Below, piece after piece: positions 7,613 to 16,167 of a stretch of 61,304 bases of DNA. Source of the stretch: Planctomycetota bacterium. GTDB lineage: Bacteria; Planctomycetota; Planctomycetia; Pirellulales; Pirellulaceae. Every line of letters begins with the position of its first letter. Within the stretch, counting starts at the first letter, position 1. Both the position numbers and the translations under genes were made by a program. The notes beneath the pieces were generated by a model. The model made no database searches. It was not told where the DNA came from and saw only the letters and a list, made by a program, of their open reading frames with translations. Location of the stretch: assembly GCA_026692845.1 (NCBI GenBank), contig JAPLNM010000028.1, positions 1 to 61,304 of the forward strand. The letters are read 5' to 3'.

Positions 7613-9081
7613 TTAAGATCACTTAGTGTGGGTATGGTGCAACGAACGGTAGTACCGTTTCTATTATTTCGACTAACTTGCAGTTCCCCGCCAAGAATGC
7701 TTGCTCGGTATTGCATGATACGTAGTCCCAAGCCGCCGCCTTCTGAGAACGTTTCTGTTTTCTCGATGGGTTCAAAGCCGAGGCCGTTATCGGAAATCTC
7801 AAGGACTGTTTGAGCCGAGCTCAGGATGAGCGAAATCCGGATCTCGCTCGCTTTGCCATGCTTCTGAGAGTTCGTCAGAGCCTCCTGGGCAATTCGGAAT
7901 AATTGGGTAGATGCGGCCTTGTTGCCAACGGAACCCGATCCAACAAACTCGAATTTGCAGCGGAACTTCGGATTGGCATTTGCTGAGGATGCGAGATCCG
8001 CCAAGGCCGCCCAAAGCCCTTCCGCATCAATCTGCACCGGCATGATACCGTGCGAAAGCTCGTGAACATTGTGGCTCGCTTGAATCAGACTGTGGGTAAG
8101 TTTAGCAAGCGTTTGCTTAATCCGCTGATAGTCGATATCTCGTAGTATCCATTCTGTATGTTTCTTGTCTGAACGATGGGTAGCATTGTTGAGGAAGTCC
8201 TCGATTGCACCTGCAAACAGTGACATTCCAGTCAACTCTTGCTGGGTTCCATCGTGAAGCTCCTGGCCGATCCGCGATTGCTCGTCTGTAGCAATCTCTA
8301 GGATATGAGCTTGCAGTTGCTTTTGAACCGTTATGTCTCGCAAGATGCCGGTATAGAGTCCAAGGTGATCAACTCGACTTAGTGCGAGGTCCACTGGGAA
8401 GGTGGAGCCATCCTTACGTCGCGCTACAAGTTCGCGACGATTCCCAACAAGTTCCACAAGTTTTACTGTGGTGGTGTGCGATCCCTCAAGGGCTCGATCC
8501 GAATCGAACATCACAGGCATCAACAATGCTATATTTTCTCCAATGAGTTCGTCACGTTTGTATTGAAAAAATCTCTCTGTAGCTGAATTAATATTCCTGA
8601 TTTTTCCAAGTAGATCGATGGTGATGATCGAATCGGCCGTCGTGTTCAAGATTGCTTGCAAACGCTCAGCGCTTTCCTGCAGTTCCACGAAATGCCGAGC
8701 ATCCTTGTCTTCCTGTAACGTCTCCGCTGTTTTTCTATGCGTTATATCGACAAAGGAAATTACTACACCACCGACATGATTGTCGGTAGTGCGATAGGGT
8801 AGGATTCGCCGTAGATAGTATCTACGTTCATCGGTTTGGATTTCTCGAACGAGCGACTTTGTACTCTCAAGGACCAGTCGGCATTCCTCAAGTATCGTGT
8901 CGTCTGTGAAATTCGGATCAATATCCTTAAGCGGCCAAGCGACGTCTGTGGACATTAAATTTGGCAAAGAGATTGTAGACGAAGTGGGACGTTTGTCTTT
9001 CAGTTGCTTTTGATCAAGAAAGAATTTCGCGATTTCCGCACTCGACAGCAGATACATCGGGTCATTTGACTCTTGCTGCAT
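7609..9081 (-). CDS. PAS-domain NarL-family sensor histidine kinase
   Basis: A cytoplasmic-looking kinase of 490 residues without membrane segments. PAS-like region 1 covers about 1-118 and ends GGVVISFVDITHRK. PAS 2 covers about 138-255 (ILNTTADSIITIDLLGKI, RKDGSTFPVDLALS, GILRDIT). A HisKA_3 dimerisation helix follows with IGQELHDGTQQELTG (phospho-His 276), then HATPase_c with EALTNSQKHGK, ISDNGLGFE and GGGLGLRIMQYRA. The N-terminal region resembles the PAS linker of CheB/CheR-PAS fusion proteins (STDVAWPLKDIDPNF). The frame stays open upstream and still resembles that linker (ELNAVNEQPHQEVSQ), but no start codon is found there. It pairs with the response regulator. Confidence 0.93.
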   Translation of the reverse strand: MQQESNDPMYLLSSAEIAKFFLDQKQLKDKRPTSSTISLPNLMSTDVAWPLKDIDPNFTDDTILEECRLVLESTKSLVREIQTDERRYYLRRILPYRTTDNHVGGVVISFVDITHRKTAETLQEDKDARHFVELQESAERLQAILNTTADSIITIDLLGKIRNINSATERFFQYKRDELIGENIALLMPVMFDSDRALEGSHTTTVKLVELVGNRRELVARRKDGSTFPVDLALSRVDHLGLYTGILRDITVQKQLQAHILEIATDEQSRIGQELHDGTQQELTGMSLFAGAIEDFLNNATHRSDKKHTEWILRDIDYQRIKQTLAKLTHSLIQASHNVHELSHGIMPVQIDAEGLWAALADLASSANANPKFRCKFEFVGSGSVGNKAASTQLFRIAQEALTNSQKHGKASEIRISLILSSAQTVLEISDNGLGFEPIEKTETFSEGGGLGLRIMQYRASILGGELQVSRNNRNGTTVRCTIPTLSDLK

Positions 9082-9170
9082 CTGACTGACCTCTTGATGA
9101 GGTTGTTCGTTGACCGCATTTAGCTCCTGATTCTTGGATGGTTTTTTTTCGATTTGGAAGATCCCTATTT

Positions 9171-9482
9171 ATCGTAAAATCCATCGAATCGCCATCGGCT
9201 TGCGACAGGATCGATCATCCTACCTTGTTTGTGATTGCAACATGGCCGTACCGGCCGAGAGCCTGATTCCACGAATACCAAGCGTTCCGTACGGGAACTT
9301 TAGCGTTTTTTCCTAGTGCAAGTCCATTTTTTGTTCGAACTGGGCATGAACCGTTCTCCAACTCTACCATTTTTCCCACCCCGATGTGATGCAATCCGTG
9401 CAGCTGAGGACCTGTATGGTGGATTCCGCCATGCGGGTTTCAAATGACCATCCATAGGATTCGGCGAGCACCCATGTAAGAA
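9171..9482. other. Intergenic region upstream of the kinase
   Basis: About 310 bases with no supported gene, repeat or RNA. It would have to hold the promoter for the kinase/regulator pair on the minus strand; no clear promoter can be picked out. Confidence 0.4.
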
Positions 9483-9524
9483 TCACTTCGATGGCAGATT
9501 AGCAAATGATCTCTTCAACGACTT

Positions 9525-9764
9525 GTGGATTCGTTGGAGCATGGAAGCAAGAACTGCGTAATTCGAAAGGGAATGAAAATAAAGACAGGCACCACAAAGG
9601 TTGCTGCGAATTGTTGTGATGGCAAAGAATCGAAGCTCGCGGATCTTAAGTCGGGATCCACCATTCGAATGACCATGTGCAAGGACGATAAGAAAAAGAT
9701 CCTTGCCGTCGATAGCCGGAGGAAGAGGAACCGACATCTCCATCCGCCATCCAATCGGAACTAG
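9525..9764 (+). CDS. Small hypothetical protein, possibly a fragment
   Basis: From GTG 9525 (or ATG 9573) a 79- or 63-residue frame contains DGKESKLADLKSGSTIRM and then KDDKKKILAVDSRRK. This resembles small secreted beta proteins that contain a G-K-x-A-K-L-x-D-L-K-x-G motif. It lacks a signal peptide, and the C-terminus (RHLHPPSNRN) looks like random read-through. It may be the middle of a decayed gene. No partner gene is evident. Confidence 0.35.
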   Translation: MDSLEHGSKNCVIRKGMKIKTGTTKVAANCCDGKESKLADLKSGSTIRMTMCKDDKKKILAVDSRRKRNRHLHPPSNRN

Positions 9765-9848
9765 GAAGCATGGGATCCATCAGTTTTCGTTTGGATTCCA
9801 TTTTTTTCCTGGCGGACCTATCGGGTTGGGGTGCTCGTTAGGTAGCGT

Positions 9849-10307
9849 TTAGAATTCATTCGAGGCCTCTTGGACAGCTTTGGAAAGTTCCTCCCACGCG
9901 GATCTCGCTCCAGCCTCGACATCAGGCCACGCTCTGGAGGTTGCACCTCCCATTTCAGAGAGTTTTTCATTTGCCGACTTGCGTTTTTCATCAAGGGCGG
10001 CCATTTTCAGGTCCCAGTTGGCCTTGGCATCGCTCGCTAAATCCGTTCCCTTGAGGCGGAGTTTTACGATGTTTGCGTCGATGATCGCTATTTTATCTTT
10101 CATCTCTGCAAGGAGTTTATCCTTCTCCTGTTGCGAATATGCTGCGGTTGTATTCATCGAAGCGGTTGCATCTCGCTTCACGTCGTCAATCGTAACTTTG
10201 GATGGCATCGTTGTTATGGGTTTCGGTAGAGGTTGAGGTGGTTTCTGCTCACAGCCAAGGATCAAGAACAATCCAAGAGTACCGAAAGCTATTTTCTTTT
10301 TGTTCAT
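9849..10307 (-). CDS. sll1863-like stress lipoprotein
   Basis: A small lipoprotein of about 152 residues. Starting at the ATG at 10307, the n-region MNKKK and hydrophobic core lead to a lipobox (FLILGC), after which the mature protein begins EQKPPQPLPKP. The rest is a charged, Ala/Lys/Glu-rich helical region (DKIAIIDANIVKLRLKGTD, AALDEKRKSANEKLSEMGG, WPDVEAGARSAWEELSKAVQ). This is typical of sll1863/apolipoprotein-like stress proteins. An earlier ATG at 10319 adds MRYE and is possible. It is followed in the upstream direction by the DUF3309 peptide on the same strand, 24 bases away, and the two are probably cotranscribed. Function is inferred only from family resemblance. Confidence 0.75.
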   Translation of the reverse strand: MNKKKIAFGTLGLFLILGCEQKPPQPLPKPITTMPSKVTIDDVKRDATASMNTTAAYSQQEKDKLLAEMKDKIAIIDANIVKLRLKGTDLASDAKANWDLKMAALDEKRKSANEKLSEMGGATSRAWPDVEAGARSAWEELSKAVQEASNEF

Positions 10308-10331
10308 TTCGTAACGCATTGTAGGGTAATC

Positions 10332-10505
10332 CTATAGACGGCCAGTGATTAGCAGAATCAGAATAATTAAAATGATGACGCTGACGAGACTCAGTCCACC
10401 GCTCGGACCATAGCCCCAGGTTTGACTATGGGGCCAAGTAGGTAGAGTTCCGATTCCGCCCAGAAGGAAGAGGATCAGCAGAACGATTAAAACTGTTTGC
10501 AGCAT
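10332..10505 (-). CDS. DUF3309 small membrane protein
   Basis: A 57-residue protein read directly from the minus strand: ATG 10505, TAG 10332-10334. Two hydrophobic segments flank a short polar loop: MLQTVLIVLLILFLLGG, then LPTWPHSQTWGYGPSGG, then LSLVSVIILIILILLITG. The central LPTWPxSxxWGYxPSGG is the DUF3309 signature. The family is common in proteobacteria and planctomycetes, often near stress genes, with no known biochemical role. It lies directly upstream of the sll1863-like lipoprotein gene. Confidence 0.88.
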   Translation of the reverse strand: MLQTVLIVLLILFLLGGIGTLPTWPHSQTWGYGPSGGLSLVSVIILIILILLITGRL

Positions 10506-11020
10506 TCATTGAATTTCCTGCGCTACAATACGTCAATAAATGGTATGGATGAGTTGGGATTGGTTGTATCTCTCAGGGAGCGATCCAACCTCCTAGTTTT
10601 TACCGCATGAAGGGGAATCTTGTCATCGAGAGAATCTCTAAATACCGATGGGGAAATCCGCCATTCCCATCGGAGGTCTACCATCGTTAGTGCGACAACA
10701 GATTTTGTTGGAGTACGATAGCCCAGGACCGGCGACTGATCGATTCATGCGGTGAAGCGATTGCGGGTTTTTTCCTCGACAGCGATCGAGTTGGATGCCT
10801 GATCTTGTTCAACAGTCAGCCGCAGGCGTACTGATTCATTGCTATCTTCGACGGCCTGTACGCCCACGGCGTACTGTTAATCGAATCGGACCCACAAATT
10901 CTGCGAACGAACCGTTTCTTTTGGATCGGGTCCTATTGGATCGGGTCCTATTGAATAGATCGTTATGGCGAAGATTAGCTGATCTAAGATGTGATAAAAC
11001 GGTTGGTTTTCTTCGTAGTT
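10506..11020. other. Gene-free stretch with a 15-bp tandem repeat
   Basis: No supported gene in about 515 bases. It contains two exact copies of TTGGATCGGGTCCTA (10921-10950) followed by a partial third. The upstream part would carry the promoter of the DUF3309/lipoprotein pair. Confidence 0.5.
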
Positions 11021-11701
11021 TTACCAGGTTACAGCGGTCAATTCTTCGACGGTTTTTGTTTGGCTCGATTCGATGAGCATCTCTTGGCGAATGATCCGTC
11101 CGGGTACCTCATTGCTCCTCCAAAGTTTGATGGTCATCGGCCCGGTTTCATTGCTCTCGTTCCACTCGAACAACTCTGCCTTGACTGTCTTGCCATGGAC
11201 ATCCATCGATTCCTCTCCCGTTTTCTTAGCTTTCATACTCGGGAGTTGGAAATACTCCTCGGTTAAACCCTTGGGGAGAGCAAAATTTGCAGAGAAGCGA
11301 GTTGTCTCCGAGGGATTCTCTTGGAGCGACTCCCCTGTTCGGATGACATTTACTTGTGAAACCACATCAACGTGCTGATCGGATTTCTCGGACAACTTCA
11401 GTACCGTTGTGACTTGTACTTCGCCGGATTCATTCGAGACCACTCGAAAACGGGTCACTTGGGTGCCTACCGGGAAACGGTTCCAGTTCGCGAATTCAGG
11501 ATGCGCGACTGTTGGACCGGCGTCGCCCGAATCCTTTTCGGATTTCTGAACATTGCTCGGAAGAATCGGCTTGTTGGAAGATCCGCAACCGAGGGTTGCT
11601 AGACCAATCGCAAAGCCGGCAAGCAGTAATCCAGTTCTTCGGACGGTAAATTGTCGGACGGTAAACTGTCGGACGACGCCTATTCCCAGTGTATTTTCCA
11701 T
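11021..11701 (-). CDS. Planctomycete lipoprotein, function unknown
   Basis: A 226-residue lipoprotein. The signal region contains a duplicated pentapeptide (VRQFTVRQFTVRR, from a 15-bp DNA duplication) followed by GLLLAGFAIGLATLGCG with a good lipobox Cys. The mature part is Ser/Lys/Glu-rich beta sequence (FPVGTQVTRFRVVSNESGEV, ELFEWNESNETGPMTIKLW). Proteins like this commonly sit beside DUF1559 genes in planctomycetes. It lies 3 bases downstream of the small lipoprotein on the same strand, so cotranscription is likely. No enzymatic motif is visible. Confidence 0.75.
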   Translation of the reverse strand: MENTLGIGVVRQFTVRQFTVRRTGLLLAGFAIGLATLGCGSSNKPILPSNVQKSEKDSGDAGPTVAHPEFANWNRFPVGTQVTRFRVVSNESGEVQVTTVLKLSEKSDQHVDVVSQVNVIRTGESLQENPSETTRFSANFALPKGLTEEYFQLPSMKAKKTGEESMDVHGKTVKAELFEWNESNETGPMTIKLWRSNEVPGRIIRQEMLIESSQTKTVEELTAVTW

Positions 11702-11704
11702 TTT

Positions 11705-11899
11705 CTAGTTCTTTATGCTTCCTTGACTTTCTTCGTTTTCGATCGCTCGATCTTCTTTTTTGATTTTTTCCAACTGCTCCGCAGTCAACGCGTCTTTGGG
11801 CAAAACAGGACCCCCTGCATTTGAGCAGCCAACCAACGACAAGCTAAACGCCAGACCGATTAGCACCAAAAACCAATTCTTTGTTTTCATGTCACTCAC
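11705..11899 (-). CDS. Small lipoprotein
   Basis: 64 residues. MKTKNWFLVLIGLAFSLSLVGC gives an n-region, hydrophobic core and lipobox; the true start may be the second Met. The mature peptide is about 40 residues, ending KIKKEDRAIENEESQGSIKN, highly charged. Such short lipoproteins are frequent between DUF1559 proteins and other secreted proteins in planctomycetes. The role is unknown. It is separated from the DUF1559 gene by a terminator, so it probably has its own promoter in 11900-11943 or arises by read-through. Confidence 0.7.
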   Translation of the reverse strand: MSDMKTKNWFLVLIGLAFSLSLVGCSNAGGPVLPKDALTAEQLEKIKKEDRAIENEESQGSIKN

Positions 11900-11943
11900 T
11901 TTTGAGAACGATTTATTTTTTAAGACTTAAGAACTAATTCCAA

Positions 11944-11981
11944 TAAAAAAACGACTCATGGGGTGAATTCCCCACGAGTCG
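11944..11981 (-). terminator. Rho-independent terminator after DUF1559 gene
   Basis: The stem CGACTC-ATGGGG / CCCCAC-GAGTCG (11952-11981, one mismatch) is followed on the minus strand by a T7 run (A run 11945-11951 on the plus strand). It lies 24 bases past the DUF1559 stop. Confidence 0.85.
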
Positions 11982-12005
11982 ATTGAATCTGATTGAACCT
12001 ATCAA

Positions 12006-13097
12006 CTATTCGTCAGATTTGATAATCTGACCGTCGTCGATGATGCAACTGTACATCCAAACCAATGGGTCGACGTTGAACGATTGAAATCGTACCGAAC
12101 CGTCGGCATAGGTCGCATTCAAACCACCTGCGTGACTGGAACCAAAGTAGCGTCGCCAAACATTGCTTCCGTTGGCTGGGTCCGAAACCGATCCGGTAAC
12201 AATCACAGTCTTGTCAAAGTCCGAGCGTGGTGCGAAATGATAACGCAATACACATTCGTCCCAGCCGGCATTGTTCCAACGCTCGTTGTCACCGCCATCG
12301 ACTCCCCAACGGGCAGGAGGCAGACACTTTTCAGCCGCCATAATGGAATTCGAAGTTCCGTCAGTGATGTCCTGGAGACGGCGTTTCGCACCTTGGGCGG
12401 ACCAAACGATCACTCCCCTTCGACCAACCGTGTTACCGAAATTCTCCGGAGTCCTTTCGTTGCGTCGAGGTTCCATTCCCAAAGGTGCCGCAGGGATATC
12501 TCCCCAATTTTCGTGCATTTCACCCTGATAGAAACCGGCATTCCCCGCGTAATCGCAGCGAGCGAAAAGCCCTGACCCGTAAACGGCGCCGGTTCTTCGG
12601 GATGGACAGTAGTAAATCGGGATGATCGACCTGGCTACGTCATCTTCGCCGTTGTAGTTCGCCGGGCGTCCGGAGTGGATCGGCGGCAAACCAAAGTTGG
12701 CCAAGTTGTAGACCGACTGGGCTTCGACGAATGGAAGAATCTTAAACCAATGACTCCAGCCTTTGGGCGAAGCGGCATTGCAGCAAGTCGTACCACTTTC
12801 GTAAGCACCCACTGGCTCATTGTAGACCATGCCTGGGAGGCTTGGGTCGCCATCGTAAGGGCCTTGTGGCAAGTACTTGTAAGCAGACTCGTGGTTCATG
12901 AACGCAAGTCCAATCTGACGCACGTTGCTCGAACAGGACATTCGCCTAGCAGCCTCACGGGCAGCTTGGACAGCAGGCAGCAACAATCCAACGAGGATTC
13001 CGATGATGGCGATGACTACCAAAAGCTCCACGAGCGTGAAACCGTAGGGCCTAGCCTTTTGGTTGAGGCTCGACCGATACCCAAAACGTTTGACCAT
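12006..13097 (-). CDS. DUF1559 protein with type IV pilin-like N-terminus
   Basis: A 363-residue protein of the large planctomycete DUF1559 (SBP_bac_10) family. The N-terminus has the prepilin cleavage motif and helix GFTLVELLVVIAIIGILVG, followed by LLPAVQAAREAARRMSC and SSNVRQIGLAF. Near the C-terminus HAGGLNATYADGSVRF supplies the H-x9-DG motif. It is likely processed by a prepilin peptidase and exported to the envelope or surface; the precise role is unknown. A strong ribosome site (AGGAG, 9 bases before ATG 13097) supports the start. The strong downstream terminator suggests high monocistronic expression. Confidence 0.95.
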   Translation of the reverse strand: MVKRFGYRSSLNQKARPYGFTLVELLVVIAIIGILVGLLLPAVQAAREAARRMSCSSNVRQIGLAFMNHESAYKYLPQGPYDGDPSLPGMVYNEPVGAYESGTTCCNAASPKGWSHWFKILPFVEAQSVYNLANFGLPPIHSGRPANYNGEDDVARSIIPIYYCPSRRTGAVYGSGLFARCDYAGNAGFYQGEMHENWGDIPAAPLGMEPRRNERTPENFGNTVGRRGVIVWSAQGAKRRLQDITDGTSNSIMAAEKCLPPARWGVDGGDNERWNNAGWDECVLRYHFAPRSDFDKTVIVTGSVSDPANGSNVWRRYFGSSHAGGLNATYADGSVRFQSFNVDPLVWMYSCIIDDGQIIKSDE

Positions 13098-13240
13098 AGC
13101 AATCCACTCCTAAGGAAGGAAGAAACACGGGACGACGCCCGTAACCATAACGAACCCGCGTTTTTTTAGCGGAGTTCGCTCTGGCGTCCACACGAGTAGA
13201 GGTCTCTTCATCAGAGCTTCGCGAAAACTAAACCATTCAT

Positions 13241-13269
13241 AAAAAAACCGCCGATGTTTGTTAAGGCGG
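13241..13269 (-). terminator. Terminator after the secreted amidohydrolase
   Basis: On the minus strand CCGCC and GGCGG pair around a short loop and are followed by a T7 run (A run 13241-13247 on the plus strand). It lies 28 bases downstream of the amidohydrolase stop. Confidence 0.7.
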
Positions 13270-13296
13270 GGTTACTCTTCCATGAAGAGTGGTAGT

Positions 13297-15096
13297 TCAA
13301 TTCGCTGAGTAGATTATCTTGCCCCCAACGTAGGTCTCTAAGACCTTCGTCGATGCGATCTGATCGGCTGGGCATTCAAGCAGATCTCGATCGATGATGA
13401 TGAAATCGGCAAGCTTTCCTGCTTCGATCGAACCTTTTTGCTTTTCCTCGAACGTCAAATAAGCGTTGTTCCAGGTGTACAAGCGGATCGCTTCGTGTCG
13501 GGTGATCGCTTGTTCGGGGTGCAGTGCTTGTTCCATCCCTCGCGGTATGCGTTCGACCGCAATGGACATCCCCAAAAAGGGATTGTAGGGATTGACGCTT
13601 CGCAAGGATCCGATCTTCTGCATGTGATCCGAACCACCTCCAACGACGACTCCAGCGCTGGCCAAGCTGCGGTAGGGTTGGAAATAAGCGGTACGCTCCT
13701 GACCGAACTGCTTCAATAGGGTTTTGCCATCGAGCAACAACCAAGCCGGTTGCAAGTCGGCCACGATTCCCACCTTGGACATCCGCTCGATCGCTTCGGC
13801 GCTCATGAAGTTGCAGTGGGTGATGCAAGGCCGCTTGTCCCGGACCTGAAAATCCCTGGTCGAGATCCTCTCGTAGGCGTCGATCAGTGCATGCACCGCA
13901 CCGTCGCCGACGGAGTGGGCTGTGAATTGCAAATCGTTTTCCAACGCAAGTTTGGCCATCTGATACAGTTTGCTCGGCTCGACGTATAGCAGCCCGCGGT
14001 ACTTTGGATCCGTGATCGAGTAGATCGTGCTTAGCCCCCAAGGTTCGCGCATGTAGGCGCTACCGGTAAGCATCCCGCCATCGAGAAAGATCTTCACTCC
14101 ACGAAGCCAGATTCGATTGTCGTAGTCATGCCTCGGATGCGTAGCCGCCTTTTGGATCGTTTTCTCGATCTCCTCCATGGATGCTTGGGCATTTACCGAA
14201 TAGGACAGAAAGACGCGACAGGTCAGTGCATCGCGCTCGAGCAAGGATTCATAGAGCCGTATTCCGTCGTCGGTGGCCAAGCGATCGCAGATGCTCGTTA
14301 GGCCGACGCTGTTGTAATCGCGAAGAAGAAGTTCAAGACGCGAGGATCGCTCTTGATCACTGGGCTTGGTTTTCGGATCGGTCCATTGGACCAAACGTGT
14401 GCAACTACGGAGGATCCCGTTGGGCTCGTTGGTCTGCGGATCGCGCTCGATGTAACCCGGTTCCCCATCGGTGACGGCAAAGTCCTTACCGATCCCACTT
14501 AGCTCAAGGGCCAGAGAATTTAAAGCTCCATCCGGACCGGTACGGAAGAAGACTGGGTGTTCAGGAGCGACTTTGTCCAATTCGTATCTTGTTGGAAACC
14601 GTTGGTCGCTCAAGCGGGTCACGAAAACTTGGCTGACAGAAATCCACTTCCCAGGCTCAAGCACCTTGGCCCTGGAACGAATATAGGCAAGCACATCCTC
14701 GATCGTTTCCATCTCAGGGATCGGGTGGTCCCATTCGTACAACGCTGCATCCGGAGCGTGGACATGCGAGTCGATCAAACCGGGCAGTACCATTCGACCT
14801 CGCAAGTCCTTGAGAACGGTATTCGAAGTCGCTAATTTTCGCAAAGAGGAATCATCGCCGACGGCAACGATGCGGTCTTTGTGAACCGCGAAAGCTTGGG
14901 CTACCTCCGAGTTCTGATTGACCGTTACGATTCGTCCGTTGAAGTAGATCGTGTCGACCGGGGTAGCGTCTTGGGCTTGGGCGACCGAGACTATCATCCA
15001 TACCATCGTCCATACGAACACCCAGGCAAACGTCGATAAAAACGTCCATACGATGGGTCGCCGAATGGACCGGTCTGTGCGACGGATGATTTCCAT
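13297..15096 (-). CDS. Secreted amidohydrolase family 3 (YtcJ-like)
   Basis: A 599-residue metal-dependent hydrolase of the YtcJ/amidohydrolase-3 group. A long N-terminal signal sequence ends VSVAQAQDA. The beta-sandwich start VDTIYFNGRIVTVN leads to the barrel metal motif LPGLIDSHVHAPD (His111/His113). Further on: GVKIFLDGGM (candidate carboxylated Lys), FTAHSVGDGAV, ITHCNF and GGGSDH (metal His/Asp ligands). The C-terminus has TWNNAYLTFEEKQKGSIEAG and KLADFIIIDRDLL, as usual. It probably hydrolyses an N-acyl, amide or cyclic substrate in the periplasm; the substrate is unknown. The gene looks monocistronic. Confidence 0.93.
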   Translation of the reverse strand: MEIIRRTDRSIRRPIVWTFLSTFAWVFVWTMVWMIVSVAQAQDATPVDTIYFNGRIVTVNQNSEVAQAFAVHKDRIVAVGDDSSLRKLATSNTVLKDLRGRMVLPGLIDSHVHAPDAALYEWDHPIPEMETIEDVLAYIRSRAKVLEPGKWISVSQVFVTRLSDQRFPTRYELDKVAPEHPVFFRTGPDGALNSLALELSGIGKDFAVTDGEPGYIERDPQTNEPNGILRSCTRLVQWTDPKTKPSDQERSSRLELLLRDYNSVGLTSICDRLATDDGIRLYESLLERDALTCRVFLSYSVNAQASMEEIEKTIQKAATHPRHDYDNRIWLRGVKIFLDGGMLTGSAYMREPWGLSTIYSITDPKYRGLLYVEPSKLYQMAKLALENDLQFTAHSVGDGAVHALIDAYERISTRDFQVRDKRPCITHCNFMSAEAIERMSKVGIVADLQPAWLLLDGKTLLKQFGQERTAYFQPYRSLASAGVVVGGGSDHMQKIGSLRSVNPYNPFLGMSIAVERIPRGMEQALHPEQAITRHEAIRLYTWNNAYLTFEEKQKGSIEAGKLADFIIIDRDLLECPADQIASTKVLETYVGGKIIYSAN

Positions 15097-15190
15097 GGTC
15101 GTTTCTTGATCGCCGTGGATGAGGTGAGGAATACCCGTTCCTGGCCGTTATTTGCGGGTTAAGCAGTGGCTCGTCGACAAGCTGTGCGAA

Positions 15191-15670
15191 CTACTGAGGC
15201 TTGCGAGGGGGAGCGAACTTGATCCGCTCGACCAAACGCTGGATCTGATCACCCTGCCTTTGGCCTGTGACGGTCGATATCGCAGAAATCACATGCGAGT
15301 AACGCAGGTTGTAATCCAGATCGATCTCCACCTCTGGTCCCTGCTCAGGACTCGGTGGTGCGTCGCCCCCGGTCTGTTGAAGGATGAATGCTCGGAGTTT
15401 TCCAAAGTCGTTGCCAAACGATCGGGAATCATCGACGACAATATCGACCAACTCTCCGTCGGTGTTCGATCGCAATCGTAGCTTGATCGGTAGGTTTGTC
15501 GTATCGGCCGCACCGGCACCACCGCCGATCGGCATTCGGATGTTGAAGTCCCCTTCTTGAGCGGAGATCTTGAACGTCATCACAAAGAAGATCAACAGCA
15601 AAAAGATGACATCGATCATCGATGTCAGTTGCATCTCGACTTTTTCGTCGCTTCGGGATTTGAATTTCAT
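15191..15670 (-). CDS. ExbD/TolR-type biopolymer transport protein (second copy)
   Basis: 159 residues from the ATG at 15670; a start further upstream would overlap the preceding ExbD gene. A short cytoplasmic N-terminus MKFKSRSDEKVEMQLTSM leads into one transmembrane helix IDVIFLLLIFFVMTF with the conserved proton-path Asp (MIDVIF). A periplasmic domain follows (GEVDIVVDD-like, EVEIDLDYNLRYSHVISAI). It is the last gene of the TPR/TPR/ExbB/ExbD/ExbD operon, 4 bases after the first ExbD. Two different ExbD subunits with one ExbB is common in planctomycetes. Likely role: proton-motive-force coupling to envelope transport or integrity. Confidence 0.9.
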   Translation of the reverse strand: MKFKSRSDEKVEMQLTSMIDVIFLLLIFFVMTFKISAQEGDFNIRMPIGGGAGAADTTNLPIKLRLRSNTDGELVDIVVDDSRSFGNDFGKLRAFILQQTGGDAPPSPEQGPEVEIDLDYNLRYSHVISAISTVTGQRQGDQIQRLVERIKFAPPRKPQ

Positions 15671-15674
15671 GGTG

Positions 15675-16118
15675 TTATTGACCGATCTCCTCTTTGGCTC
15701 GCAAGGCAAACTTCTCGTAGCCAGACTCCTGACACTTTTTGATCAATTCCTGGACCATTCCACCTGCGGTGTTGCCGTCGGCACGGATGATCACATTGGC
15801 GTCCTTGGCACTCTTCCCGTTGGACTTGAGTACATTGGCTTCTAATTCCAAGAGCGGACGCAGACCGGCGATGGTTGCGGTCTCGGCTCCCAAATAGATA
15901 TTGCCGTTGAAAGCCAAGTTCAAAACGATCGGGTTTTCAAGCGGAGTCTCGGCTGGCTTGGCCAACTCGCTCGTCGGTAACTTGATCGCTTGATTCTGGT
16001 CGTCTTGGGAAAAGTTGATCAGCACCATGAAGAAGATGATCAACTGAAAAACCATGTCGATCATCGCCGTCATGTCGCCTTCGGCTGCCTTTGCCCCGAA
16101 CTTTGATTTGAGTGCCAT
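15675..16118 (-). CDS. ExbD/TolR-type biopolymer transport protein (first copy)
   Basis: 147 residues. MALKSKFGAKAAEGDMTAM precedes the single membrane helix IDMVFQLIIFFMVLINF, again with the conserved Asp. The periplasmic part contains AKDANVIIRADGNTAGGMVQ and ends KKCQESGYEKFALRAKEE, the usual ExbD pattern. It lies 49 bases after the ExbB-like gene and 4 bases before the second ExbD. The two ExbD copies are clearly diverged and may form a hetero-oligomer with the ExbB pentamer. Confidence 0.92.
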   Translation of the reverse strand: MALKSKFGAKAAEGDMTAMIDMVFQLIIFFMVLINFSQDDQNQAIKLPTSELAKPAETPLENPIVLNLAFNGNIYLGAETATIAGLRPLLELEANVLKSNGKSAKDANVIIRADGNTAGGMVQELIKKCQESGYEKFALRAKEEIGQ

Positions 16119-16167
16119 AGCGTCGTTCTCTGCTGAAAGCTCTGTGTCTTGGCGATTGTTTCCGAAA

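Noticed and set aside
10795-11076. Plus-strand frame containing LDRVLLDRVLLNRSL
   Set aside because: Produced by the 15-bp tandem repeat in non-coding DNA; Arg/Leu-rich shadow composition.
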